A stretch of 5,098 bases of DNA from Oligoflexia bacterium (lineage in GTDB: Bacteria > Bdellovibrionota > UBA1018). The notes below the pieces were generated by a model that saw only the letters and a program-made list of their open reading frames with translations, ran no database searches and was not told where the DNA came from. Below, one piece after another: positions 1 to 5,098 of this stretch. The number at the start of each line of letters is the position of its first letter. Position 1 is the first letter of the stretch. Both the position numbers and the translations under genes were made by a program. The stretch is from positions 1-5,098 of the forward strand of contig CAINWE010000193.1 of assembly GCA_903854365.1 (NCBI GenBank), read 5' to 3'.

Positions 1-1
1 A

Positions 2-1111
2 CTCAGGACCCCTCTCACCTCAATTTTGGTTTGGTCCCAGCTTCTCAAAAAGGGGAACCTGGACGCAGAAAAACTCAAACGAGGACTAGACACGATTGAG
101 AAAAGCGCCCAAGTTCAAGGCCAACTCATCAACGACCTTTTGGACGTTTCCAGGATTCAGTCAGGCAAACTCTCACTGACCTTTAGTATCCTAGATCCTC
201 ATCAGGTCATCCAAAATACGATTGAGTCGGTTCGACCCATCGCGGAAGCCAAACAGATCAAAATAATACTAAATGACTGCCTTTCCTCGGGAAAAATTCA
301 AGGGGACTCGGGGAGAGTCCAGCAAATCATCTGGAATCTCCTCACCAACGCGATTAAGTTCTCGCCAGAATCCAGCTCTATTGAGATCTATCTCTCCAGA
401 GCCTCCGATCAAAACCGACCTTGTGCCTCCATCGCAGTGATCGATCACGGCCGCGGAATTGATCAAAAATTTTTACCCCATTTATTTAGCCGCTTCTCTC
501 AACAGGACAGTACGACTTCTCGAATTCACGGCGGTCTGGGTATAGGCCTAGCTTTGGTTCAAGACCTGACGAAAGCGCACGGAGGATCTGTCAAAGCGGA
601 GAGCAAAGGAATCAACCAGGGCGCCACCTTCACCGTCTTACTCCCTCTCCTACCAGAATCTCTTACCCTCGCTACAATGCACGCGCTCGCTCCTCTCGAC
701 CCTACAAAATCACCTGCTCTGGCCGGCCTGAGCATCCTAGTCGTGGACGACGAGCCAAGCTCTCTCGAAGCATTCGTAGAAGCAATCAAAGACTACGGAG
801 GGGAACCGATTGCCTGCTCTTCCGCAAAAGCGGCGTGGTCGAGCTTCCAAACCCATGTTCCTGACGTCCTCATCAGCGATGTAGCGATGCCAGTTGAAGA
901 TGGTTACTCGCTCATCAAAAAAATTCGAGCGCTTCCTGCTTCCAAAGGAGGAAACGTCCCGGCACTCGCCTTGACCGCGTTTGCCACCCACCCCGATATC
1001 GAGCTCGCGCTGGCAGCCGGGTTCCACGGACACCTTGCAAAACCCGTAGGAACCAACGAGCTCTGCAAAGCGATCCTTCAAGTCGTCGGTATGAAAAAAC
1101 CGGACCATTAG
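2..1111 (+). CDS. Hybrid sensor histidine kinase with C-terminal receiver domain (5' end outside window)
   Basis: The reading frame is open from the window edge. Its first codons read LRTPLTSIL, the second half of an H-box (normally HELRTP), so the autophosphorylated histidine lies just off the left edge. Base 1 (A) fits the third base of a GAA Glu codon. The HisKA dimerisation helix pair follows, to about base 160. A HATPase_c domain comes next: N-box IWNLLTNAIKFSP near 326-364, G1 box DHGRGI near 443-460 (an His replaces the common Thr), an F-box region FLPHLFSRF, and G2 box GGLGIGLAL near 530-556. After a linker, a CheY-like receiver domain begins near 734, with the acidic pair DD at 746-751, phospho-acceptor Asp in LISDVAMP at 878-880, Thr at 974-976 and Lys in LAKP at 1040-1042. 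Family knowledge: phosphate passes from the His to ATP-independent acceptors such as the receiver Asp. Any sensor domain would lie upstream. The signal and downstream partner are unknown. The gene ends in TAG. Confidence 0.93.
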   Translation, partial: LRTPLTSILVWSQLLKKGNLDAEKLKRGLDTIEKSAQVQGQLINDLLDVSRIQSGKLSLTFSILDPHQVIQNTIESVRPIAEAKQIKIILNDCLSSGKIQGDSGRVQQIIWNLLTNAIKFSPESSSIEIYLSRASDQNRPCASIAVIDHGRGIDQKFLPHLFSRFSQQDSTTSRIHGGLGIGLALVQDLTKAHGGSVKAESKGINQGATFTVLLPLLPESLTLATMHALAPLDPTKSPALAGLSILVVDDEPSSLEAFVEAIKDYGGEPIACSSAKAAWSSFQTHVPDVLISDVAMPVEDGYSLIKKIRALPASKGGNVPALALTAFATHPDIELALAAGFHGHLAKPVGTNELCKAILQVVGMKKPDH

Positions 1112-1133
1112 CCAATACACGACGCCTGCTACC

Positions 1134-1211
1134 TACTCGTCCTGGGCATCCTAAGTCTAGGCGTGGAATCCAAATTTTTAACGCCTGGACTGCGACCTCT
1201 CAGGACGAGTA
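1134..1211. repeat. Nested two-stem inverted repeat between convergent genes
   Basis: An outer perfect 11-bp inverted repeat, TACTCGTCCTG (1134-1144) with CAGGACGAGTA (1201-1211), encloses an inner 11-bp repeat, AGTCTAGGCGT (1154-1164) with ACGCCTGGACT (1181-1191). The inner stem pairs fully in RNA if one G-U pair is allowed. The two stems are separated by symmetric 9-nt internal loops, and the apical loop is 16 nt. It lies after the kinase stop and after the oxyR stop on the opposite strand, so transcripts from both sides could form it. Neither side has a U-run directly after the stem, so a classic intrinsic terminator is not supported. It could be an mRNA 3'-end stabiliser, a bidirectional weak terminator, a REP-like element or a small structured RNA. 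The rest of 1112-1274 holds no gene that I can support. Confidence 0.7.
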
Positions 1212-1274
1212 CATCGCAAGAGTTCGCAGGTGATACCCAAAAATTTAAAAAGCGAGCACGTTGAATTCTACCGT

Positions 1275-2234
1275 TCACTCACAGACTTCAAGCACATCTA
1301 ACTCTGCTGACTTCGTGCGCCGAATCCAAGTCGGTAGGACTGAACGTATCGTATCTTCAATGGCCGCGATCATCTCTAATTTCCAGTGATCTCGTCGATA
1401 AACGAGCGAAACCTCACGCGCAGGAAGAGGCGCGACAAATGACCTCACTTGCTCCCGTTTCTCCGCTGCATCCATTCTTAGGGTCATCATCAACGGAAGC
1501 AGAGTATATCCGCGACTTTTCTGAACAAGCTTTCGTAACGTATCTAGGCTCCCACTTTCGAAACGCACATTTTTTAAAACGGCTGAATCTTGCCTCCCGG
1601 ACAGGGAGCAAAAATTAGCCACTTGATTTCGAAAACAGTGACCATCCGTCAACATCCACATTTGTGTGGCGTCCAAATCGGTCACGGCGATTTTTTTCTT
1701 TCGGCTCAAGGGATGATCCGGAGAGCAATAGAGCACAAAAGGTTCGTAATAAAGCGGATGCACTTTCAATCCACCCTCAAGCAGCGGCGTGGCAAGAATC
1801 CCACCGTCGAACGTGTCGTTTTGGAGCTCCTCCAGAATCGTTGCTGTCTTGGCCTCCTCTATAAAAAGCTCGACCCTAGGAAACTGGGTCGAAAAGCGCT
1901 CCACAAAAAGCGGAATCAGATCACTCGCAATCGTTGGAATCATCGCCAGACGAAACTCACCACTGACTTCTTCCTGACTCTCTTTTGCCAAATGCAAAAG
2001 TTTTTGATGTTCCCTCATCACAATCTGAGCTTGAGCTAAAAATCGACCTCCTGCGGGAGTAGTCAGCACGGGCTTCTGTAAGCGATCAAAAAGAATCAGA
2101 CCCAGCTCATCTTCGAGTTTTTGCAGCTGCTGGCTCAAAGTGGGTTGAGTGACACGACAAGCAGCCGCTGCTTTCGCGAAATGACGAAATTTATGAACTG
2201 CTAATGCGTATTCTAACTGAACGAGTGTAGGCAT
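1275..2234 (-). CDS. oxyR: OxyR, LysR-type hydrogen-peroxide-sensing regulator
   Basis: This is a 319-residue LysR-family cytoplasmic transcription factor, slightly longer than the roughly 305 residues usual for OxyR. The N-terminal winged helix-turn-helix covers about residues 1-60 (FAKAAAACRVTQPTLSQQL at 19-37). The substrate-binding-like sensor domain runs from about 90 to 300. The diagnostic segment LTDGHCFRNQVANFC holds Cys200 and Cys209, with the same 9-residue spacing as the redox pair Cys199/Cys208 of E. coli OxyR. His199 and Thr101 (in MIPT) and Thr130 (in EAKT) match residues known to position peroxide in OxyR. An Asn follows the Arg where E. coli has Asp. ATG is chosen because the protein then begins MPTLVQLEYA, as in OxyR, and no in-frame alternative lies upstream. 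No Shine-Dalgarno sequence precedes it. The gene is divergent from ahpC, and the shared spacer holds an OxyR box, implying autorepression plus activation of ahpCD by the disulfide form. Confidence 0.95.
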   Translation of the reverse strand: MPTLVQLEYALAVHKFRHFAKAAAACRVTQPTLSQQLQKLEDELGLILFDRLQKPVLTTPAGGRFLAQAQIVMREHQKLLHLAKESQEEVSGEFRLAMIPTIASDLIPLFVERFSTQFPRVELFIEEAKTATILEELQNDTFDGGILATPLLEGGLKVHPLYYEPFVLYCSPDHPLSRKKKIAVTDLDATQMWMLTDGHCFRNQVANFCSLSGRQDSAVLKNVRFESGSLDTLRKLVQKSRGYTLLPLMMTLRMDAAEKREQVRSFVAPLPAREVSLVYRRDHWKLEMIAAIEDTIRSVLPTWIRRTKSAELDVLEVCE

Positions 2235-2244
2235 CTTAATTCAG

Positions 2245-2272
2245 ATGATAACATATAGATTCTATCTATCAA
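2245..2272 (-). promoter_or_regulatory. Predicted oxyR promoter (sigma-70 type)
   Basis: On the minus strand, TTGATA (2272-2267; 5 of 6 matches to TTGACA) is followed after 16 bp by TATCAT (2250-2245; 5 of 6 matches to TATAAT). The implied start site is near 2238, only about four bases before the oxyR ATG at 2234, which fits the absence of a ribosome-binding site. The OxyR box at 2255-2269 fills the spacer and touches the -35 element. Bound OxyR should therefore block polymerase, the known autorepression arrangement. Confidence 0.6.
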
Positions 2273-2290
2273 AAAATAGAAATAATCGAT
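2255..2290. promoter_or_regulatory. OxyR operator: one perfect and one degenerate box
   Basis: ATAGATTCTATCTAT (2255-2269) matches the known OxyR element ATAGnTnnnAnCTAT at every specified position. It is also a perfect 6-bp inverted repeat around TCT, and it meets the LysR T-N11-A rule. A second, weaker copy, ATAGAAATAATCGAT (2276-2290), matches 8 of the 10 specified positions. The two start 21 bp apart with a 6-bp gap, where the published consensus has 7 bp (22 bp start to start). Two boxes on the same helix face fit tetrameric OxyR. The site lies between the divergent oxyR and ahpC genes. Confidence 0.8.
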
Positions 2291-2319
2291 TTTATTAATA
2301 CCGACTTTCTTGCGATTCT
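2291..2319 (+). promoter_or_regulatory. Tentative OxyR-dependent ahpC promoter
   Basis: No strong sigma-70 promoter faces ahpC, as expected for an activator-dependent one. The best geometric fit is a weak -35, TTTATT (2291-2296), directly abutting the OxyR boxes. After 17 bp comes a weak -10, GATTCT (2314-2319), preceded by an extended -10 TG (2311-2312). The start site would be near 2326, giving a leader of about 45 nt. An alternative -10 is TATTAA at 2293-2298. The hexamer matches are poor, so this rests mainly on position. Confidence 0.3.
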
Positions 2320-2370
2320 AGAGACACGAAGTGAGACCCTCACCCCCTCACTCGAGAAAGAGACTCTTTT

Positions 2371-2907
2371 ATGTTAGGCATTGGCAAGAAGTTTCCTCAA
2401 TTTAAGGTCAAAGCAACAGTATCGAACGATCCAAAGACCGGATTTGTCGACATAGATCACTCCACTTTCAAGGGTAAATGGATGGTCGTGTTCTTTTATC
2501 CGAAAGACTTCACTTTCGTGTGTCCCACAGAGATCAAAGGTTTTGCGGACTTAAACGGCAAATTCAAGGACCGCGACGCACAAATTCTGGCGGTCAGCAC
2601 AGACACAGAGTTCGTCCACCTCGCGTGGCGCCAAAATCACAAAGACCTCAACTCACTCCCCTTTCCAATGCTCGCCGATGTCAAGCGCGAGCTATCCTCG
2701 GCCCTCGGTATCATCGACGAAAACGAAGGAGTTGCGCAACGCGCCACTTACATCGTCGACCCGGAGGGCATCATCCGCTTTGTTTATGTCACGGATCTCA
2801 ACGTGGGACGCAATCCAAATGAGGTCCTCCGCGTCCTCGATGGGCTCCAAACCGACGAACTCTGCCCCTGCAATTGGGAAAAAGGTAAAGAAACCATCCA
2901 AGTCTAA
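2371..2907 (+). CDS. ahpC: AhpC, 2-Cys peroxiredoxin (alkyl hydroperoxide reductase)
   Basis: This is a 178-residue cytoplasmic thioredoxin-fold peroxidase that reduces hydrogen peroxide, organic peroxides and probably peroxynitrite. The active-site motif PKDFTFVCPTE places Pro44, Thr48 and peroxidatic Cys51, and Arg124 (in QRAT) completes the catalytic set. Near the C terminus, DELCPCNW carries Cys165 and Cys167. The first is the expected resolving cysteine, and the CxC arrangement resembles the three-cysteine AhpC of Mycobacterium tuberculosis (Cys61, Cys174, Cys176). Runs such as WPKDFTFVCPTEI, LPFPML and NEVLRVLDGLQ also follow the mycobacterial protein as I recall it, rather than the enterobacterial AhpF-served type. 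The ATG at 2371 gives a normal N terminus (MLGIGKKFPQF). A modest purine-rich GAGAAAGAG at 2354-2362 precedes it by 8 nt. The gene is first in an operon with ahpD, divergent from oxyR, and is expected to be induced by oxidised OxyR. Confidence 0.96.
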   Translation: MLGIGKKFPQFKVKATVSNDPKTGFVDIDHSTFKGKWMVVFFYPKDFTFVCPTEIKGFADLNGKFKDRDAQILAVSTDTEFVHLAWRQNHKDLNSLPFPMLADVKRELSSALGIIDENEGVAQRATYIVDPEGIIRFVYVTDLNVGRNPNEVLRVLDGLQTDELCPCNWEKGKETIQV

Positions 2908-2937
2908 TCATCAGCACCAGTCAATCCCACTCAAACC

Positions 2938-2961
2938 GGAGCGGGGTCCTTACCCCGCTCC
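2938..2961 (+). other. GC-rich intercistronic hairpin between ahpC and ahpD
   Basis: GGAGCGGGGT (2938-2947) and ACCCCGCTCC (2952-2961) form a perfect 10-bp stem closed by a CCTT tetraloop. It begins 30 nt after the ahpC stop and ends 22 nt before the ahpD start. Only two T residues follow (2963-2964), so it is not a full intrinsic terminator. It more likely protects the ahpC mRNA 3' end or causes partial termination or processing, giving more AhpC than AhpD. Confidence 0.75.
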
Positions 2962-2970
2962 ATTCACTCG

Positions 2971-2986
2971 AAGGGAAAAAGTTATG
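2971..2986 (+). promoter_or_regulatory. Ribosome-binding site and start codon of ahpD
   Basis: AAGGG at 2971-2975 lies 8 nt before the ATG at 2984. It decides the start of ahpD: the reading frame stays open upstream through the end of ahpC to before 2700, but that upstream stretch has no AhpD-like character and overlaps ahpC in another frame. Confidence 0.75.
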
Positions 2987-3511
2987 TCTCTCTCCCAAAC
3001 CCTAGAAAAAATCCCTGACTTTGGTCGAGATATACGCCTCAATCTCGATACCCTCCTAAAATCGGCTGATATTCCCGGCCTGACTGACCTGCAGCGAGCC
3101 GGCATCGCCGTCGCCTGCGCCTACTCGGTCGAGACCCCAGAACTGATCCAAAGCATCGAGGAGGAATATGCTCCCCTGATTACTCCGGAGGTCCGACACG
3201 CGGCTCAAGGAGCGGCGACGCTCATGGCCATGAACAACGTCTACTACCGGTTTCTCCACCTCGCCGACGATCCCGAACTCAAGAAGCTTCCCGCCAAACT
3301 CAGAATGAATCTCATTGGCAAACCCGGAATTCCCAAAGTAGACTTTGAGCTCATGTGCCTTGCCGTCTCGGCCATTGCCGGCTGCGGCTCCTGTATTCAA
3401 GCCCATGTTCACGAAGTGAAAAAAGTGGGGATCACGCCGGAGGGCATTCAAACCACAGTCCGCATTGCTTCCGTGATCAACGCAGCCGGACGAGCACTCC
3501 ACCTGATCTAG
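2984..3511 (+). CDS. ahpD: AhpD, CxxC alkylhydroperoxidase (AhpC-recycling thiol reductase)
   Basis: This is a 175-residue, all-helical AhpD/carboxymuconolactone-decarboxylase-family protein, close to the 177 residues of M. tuberculosis AhpD. The active site AVSAIAGCGSCIQAHVHE contains Cys134 and Cys137 as the CxxC pair. Glu122 lies 12 residues before the first cysteine and His141 four after the second, matching the proton-relay Glu118 and His137 of the mycobacterial enzyme. The relay residue His132 of that enzyme is replaced here by Ser136 (CGSC, not CSHC). Other family features are the conserved MAMNNVYYRF segment (82-91) and a C-terminal segment with INAAGRAL. Family knowledge: AhpD carries electrons from dihydrolipoamide (on a 2-oxo acid dehydrogenase E2 subunit, served by lipoamide dehydrogenase) to AhpC. 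It lies 76 nt after ahpC on the same strand, so co-transcription under OxyR is likely. It ends 35 bp from the converging topoisomerase gene, with no clear terminator between. Confidence 0.93.
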   Translation: MSLSQTLEKIPDFGRDIRLNLDTLLKSADIPGLTDLQRAGIAVACAYSVETPELIQSIEEEYAPLITPEVRHAAQGAATLMAMNNVYYRFLHLADDPELKKLPAKLRMNLIGKPGIPKVDFELMCLAVSAIAGCGSCIQAHVHEVKKVGITPEGIQTTVRIASVINAAGRALHLI

Positions 3512-3546
3512 CTCACCAACGGGCCTACACGTCCCAGAATCAAGGG

Positions 3547-4692
3547 CTAAACAAAATTGCCGCGTTTGATTTTTTCGACAATAATCTTCTCAGGCATCGT
3601 GGGATCTCGAGGATCAACGGTAAAGTAAGCCTGCTGCTCACAACGCCGTTTATTCTCGAGGAGCCACCTGAGAATTTGAGCCAGCCCTTTGTTCTTCTTA
3701 TCCTGAAAAAAGGGATCGTTCTTGAGCGCGTCTTGAGCTTTTTTGAGGGCTCTGACTTCCTGAGCGTCATTTTCTTTCACGGGATAATCATTCAAATCAT
3801 ACTTCTGAATGTCCTCAGGCAGCACCCCTAAAAATCTGACATCCGGGGCACTGTAATCTGAATTCCGAATCAAACTCGCCGCTGATCCAGCCTTGAGGGT
3901 TCGAAAAATATTTTGCATCGTGTAGGCGTCGAGATCTCCAAAAAAATAGAGCGGAACACTCAATTGATCCTGAATCAACTTACACCAACCTCGAACTGCA
4001 TTCGAAGGAACCCCTTGAGCACCGAGAAGAATACAGGCATGTCGTTTGGTAAACCCGTTGGCAACCAAAGTGTTTGCCGTACCTTCAGATTCGACAATCA
4101 AACAAAAATCAATTTTCTTCCGAGCCGACAGCTTGAGGTTCTGGGGTCTATTTTTCGGCTGAAACGGAGTCGTTCCTAACTTCGAGAGATCCACCACCGC
4201 TTGATCACCATCCGGAAGCGTCTCAGTCACAACGAGCTGTTGAGAGTAGGTTTGACCGCCTCGATCATTCGCGTAACAATTCAGCTCCTCTCGATAACAC
4301 TCGAGCATTTCGCAAATAAAGTCGATGATCTCATCCGACTCATCCTGGTCACCAAAATCTAGAGGCTTGAGACCACTATTGTGCTTAATTTCACCTTTGC
4401 TAATATAGTAAAGTTCGCGCTTTGTATTGACAGCTCCCGTATCAATATTACGAAGCAGGATCTCGAGCATAAAAATCGCCCGCGCCATTCGCTTCACCGA
4501 ACTCACGTTTAATTCGGTAGCTACTTTTTTTGGCCCCGGAGTCAGATAACCGTTCCGACTATTATAAATTGAGTTATCTAGCGAGCATTTCGTGGCATAA
4601 AGAACAGGTCGCTTGGCCCGCTCCAAATCCGCTAAGAGGCGACTACAAAGTTCTTTACTCAGCTTCGGAATATTCTGGTCTGTACTTGGCAT
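3547..4692 (-). CDS. DNA topoisomerase VI subunit A (Spo11/Top6A family)
   Basis: This 381-residue protein is the DNA-cleaving subunit of a type IIB topoisomerase, of normal family length (about 360-390). The N-terminal winged-helix (5Y-CAP) domain contains TKRELYYIS, where the second Tyr (Tyr96) aligns with the DNA-linking tyrosine of Spo11/Top6A. The TOPRIM domain starts near residue 195 with FCLIVESEGTANTLV (Glu201, metal-binding). It continues through GAQGVPSNAVRGWCKLI and LYFFGDLDAYTMQNI, with Asp253 and Asp255 forming the DxD pair. A segment KAGSAASL...APDVRFLGVLPEDIQKYDL (268-300) follows the Top6A pattern closely, and the C-terminal helices end in a basic tail. Departures from family: the usual DPxG after the DxD is DAYT, and the Arg expected in GxPxR is Asn231 (Arg234 is kept). 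The start is ATG at 4692, overlapping the subunit B stop, with AGAGG at 4707-4703 ten bases upstream. With subunit B it should relax and decatenate DNA using ATP. Confidence 0.9.
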   Translation of the reverse strand: MPSTDQNIPKLSKELCSRLLADLERAKRPVLYATKCSLDNSIYNSRNGYLTPGPKKVATELNVSSVKRMARAIFMLEILLRNIDTGAVNTKRELYYISKGEIKHNSGLKPLDFGDQDESDEIIDFICEMLECYREELNCYANDRGGQTYSQQLVVTETLPDGDQAVVDLSKLGTTPFQPKNRPQNLKLSARKKIDFCLIVESEGTANTLVANGFTKRHACILLGAQGVPSNAVRGWCKLIQDQLSVPLYFFGDLDAYTMQNIFRTLKAGSAASLIRNSDYSAPDVRFLGVLPEDIQKYDLNDYPVKENDAQEVRALKKAQDALKNDPFFQDKKNKGLAQILRWLLENKRRCEQQAYFTVDPRDPTMPEKIIVEKIKRGNFV

Positions 4693-4694
4693 TA
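4690..4694 (-). other. TAATG stop/start overlap coupling subunits B and A
   Basis: Read on the minus strand, the TAA stop of the subunit B gene (4694-4692) shares one base with the ATG of subunit A (4692-4690). This is a usual sign of translational coupling and fits the equal (A2B2) subunit ratio known for topoisomerase VI. Confidence 0.9.
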
Positions 4695-5098
4695 GTCTTT
4701 TACCTCTTGAGCTACAATTTCATCTGCTAAAATGGAACCCTTTTGCGCCTCCAAAACGGCGTGGGCTTCCTCGAGTTCAGTTTGGGTGATATGAGCATCG
4801 CGGCCCAAAATTTTTACCAATCCTTCTTCTGCCTTCTTCCTTCGGGCTACGCTGGCGGAAGTAATGCGGCAAAGGCCATCCACCAAAATCGGGCAGAACT
4901 GCTCAATGTGCCGAATTTTCTCCTCCAACTCGTTTGCTTTGACTTCCCGACGAATATGCTTAGAAAGTTTTTGACCTGCCTGAATCAATGCCCGGCGAAT
5001 TTCTTCAACTAGCTCATCTGAGGCATCAATCGTCTCTTTCGAGGCATTTTTGAACTTGATAAAGGGCGATACAACGCTCACTGCAATAATATAGGGAC
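4692..5098 (-). CDS. DNA topoisomerase VI subunit B, C-terminal part (5' end outside window)
   Basis: The frame is open to the right edge; 134 complete codons are visible, ending in TAA. The fragment begins PYIIAVSVVSPFIKFKNASK and continues with DELVEEIRRALIQAGQKLSKHIRREV. This resembles the end of the Top6B transducer domain (a beta strand, the SKE/AKE-A-I motif, then a long basic helix), followed by a helical tail, KIRHIEQFCPILVDGLCRIT. The GHKL ATPase and H2TH domains would lie outside the window. The GTG at 5081 is an internal valine, not the start, because the conserved strand continues upstream of it (P-Y-I-I-A). The assignment is supported by the directly following subunit A gene, with which it overlaps by one base. 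The last 40 or so residues (RRKKAEEGLVKILG onward) are charged and helical with no motif I can name. Function by family: the ATP-driven gate that controls strand passage by subunit A. Confidence 0.85.
   Translation of the reverse strand, partial: PYIIAVSVVSPFIKFKNASKETIDASDELVEEIRRALIQAGQKLSKHIRREVKANELEEKIRHIEQFCPILVDGLCRITSASVARRKKAEEGLVKILGRDAHITQTELEEAHAVLEAQKGSILADEIVAQEVKD

Noticed and set aside
26..28. TTG as the start codon of the kinase gene
   Set aside because: The frame is open to the window edge, and the upstream codons (LRTPLTSI) are the conserved second half of an H-box, so the real start lies outside the window.
737..1120. Minus-strand open frame of 127 codons
   Set aside because: It is antisense to the receiver domain of the kinase, with no recognisable motif or ribosome-binding site.
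1134..1211. Miniature transposable element with 11-bp terminal repeats
   Set aside because: No target-site duplication beyond a single C flanks the repeat, and no second copy is visible in the window, so it is described only as a nested inverted repeat.
1239..1251. AT-rich run that reads TTTTTAAATTTTT after oxyR on the minus strand, as an intrinsic terminator
   Set aside because: No GC-rich stem directly precedes the T-run on the minus strand, so the terminator call is not supported.
1590..2039. Plus-strand open frame of 149 codons
   Set aside because: It is antisense to oxyR, rich in Arg, His and Lys with no recognisable domain, and lies wholly within a strongly supported gene.
2310..2315. 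TTGCGA as the -35 of an ahpC promoter
   Set aside because: No acceptable -10 hexamer lies 16-18 bp downstream (GAGACC and similar).
2678..2983. N-terminal extension of ahpD by about 100 residues overlapping ahpC
   Set aside because: The extension is an out-of-frame shadow of ahpC with low-complexity, Ser/Arg-rich composition. The ATG at 2984 has a good ribosome-binding site and gives the family's usual length and N terminus.
3056..3502. Minus-strand open frame of 148 codons
   Set aside because: It is antisense to ahpD, shows no family features, and is best explained by the codon pattern of ahpD.
5079..5081. GTG as the start of a small separate 129-residue protein
   Set aside because: The frame continues upstream to the edge with sequence fitting the Top6B transducer strand, and no ribosome-binding site can be judged. 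It is an internal valine of subunit B.

Overview
The window is bacterial chromosome of balanced base composition (roughly half GC by eye). It carries six protein genes, two of them cut by the window edges. No tRNA, rRNA, CRISPR array or insertion sequence was seen. The lineage cannot be fixed from the sequence. The mix of a complex-type hybrid histidine kinase, an OxyR/AhpC/AhpD peroxide module and a two-subunit DNA topoisomerase VI suggests an environmental Gram-negative-type bacterium. A member of the Verrucomicrobiota/Planctomycetota neighbourhood is one tentative guess.

Layout: (1) 1-1111, plus strand, the C-terminal part of a hybrid sensor histidine kinase. The window opens inside the H-box, just after the phospho-accepting histidine, and runs through the ATPase domain and a C-terminal receiver domain. 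(2) 1112-1274, a convergent intergenic region dominated by a nested two-stem inverted repeat (1134-1211). (3) 1275-2234, minus strand, oxyR with both redox cysteines. (4) 2235-2370, the divergent oxyR/ahpC control region, with a perfect palindromic OxyR box (2255-2269), a degenerate second box 21 bp further on, and a near-consensus oxyR promoter that predicts an almost leaderless oxyR mRNA. (5) 2371-2907 ahpC and 2984-3511 ahpD, plus strand, separated by a strong GC-rich hairpin (2938-2961). (6) Minus strand, converging on ahpD across only 35 bp: the end of topoisomerase VI subunit B (4692-5098, running off the right edge) and the complete subunit A gene (3547-4692). These two overlap in a TAATG stop/start.

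How they work together: OxyR senses hydrogen peroxide by disulfide formation and should control the divergent ahpC-ahpD unit while repressing itself. AhpC reduces peroxides. AhpD, a CxxC thiol reductase, would recycle AhpC in place of the flavoprotein AhpF, which is not present in the window; the AhpC looks like the mycobacterial, AhpD-served type. The topoisomerase VI pair is a separate operon. It encodes a type IIB ATP-dependent double-strand-passing enzyme related to Spo11, best known from archaea and plants, and is the most unusual content here. Its TOPRIM metal-binding motif departs from the usual DxDPxG pattern. The kinase has no evident link to the other genes.
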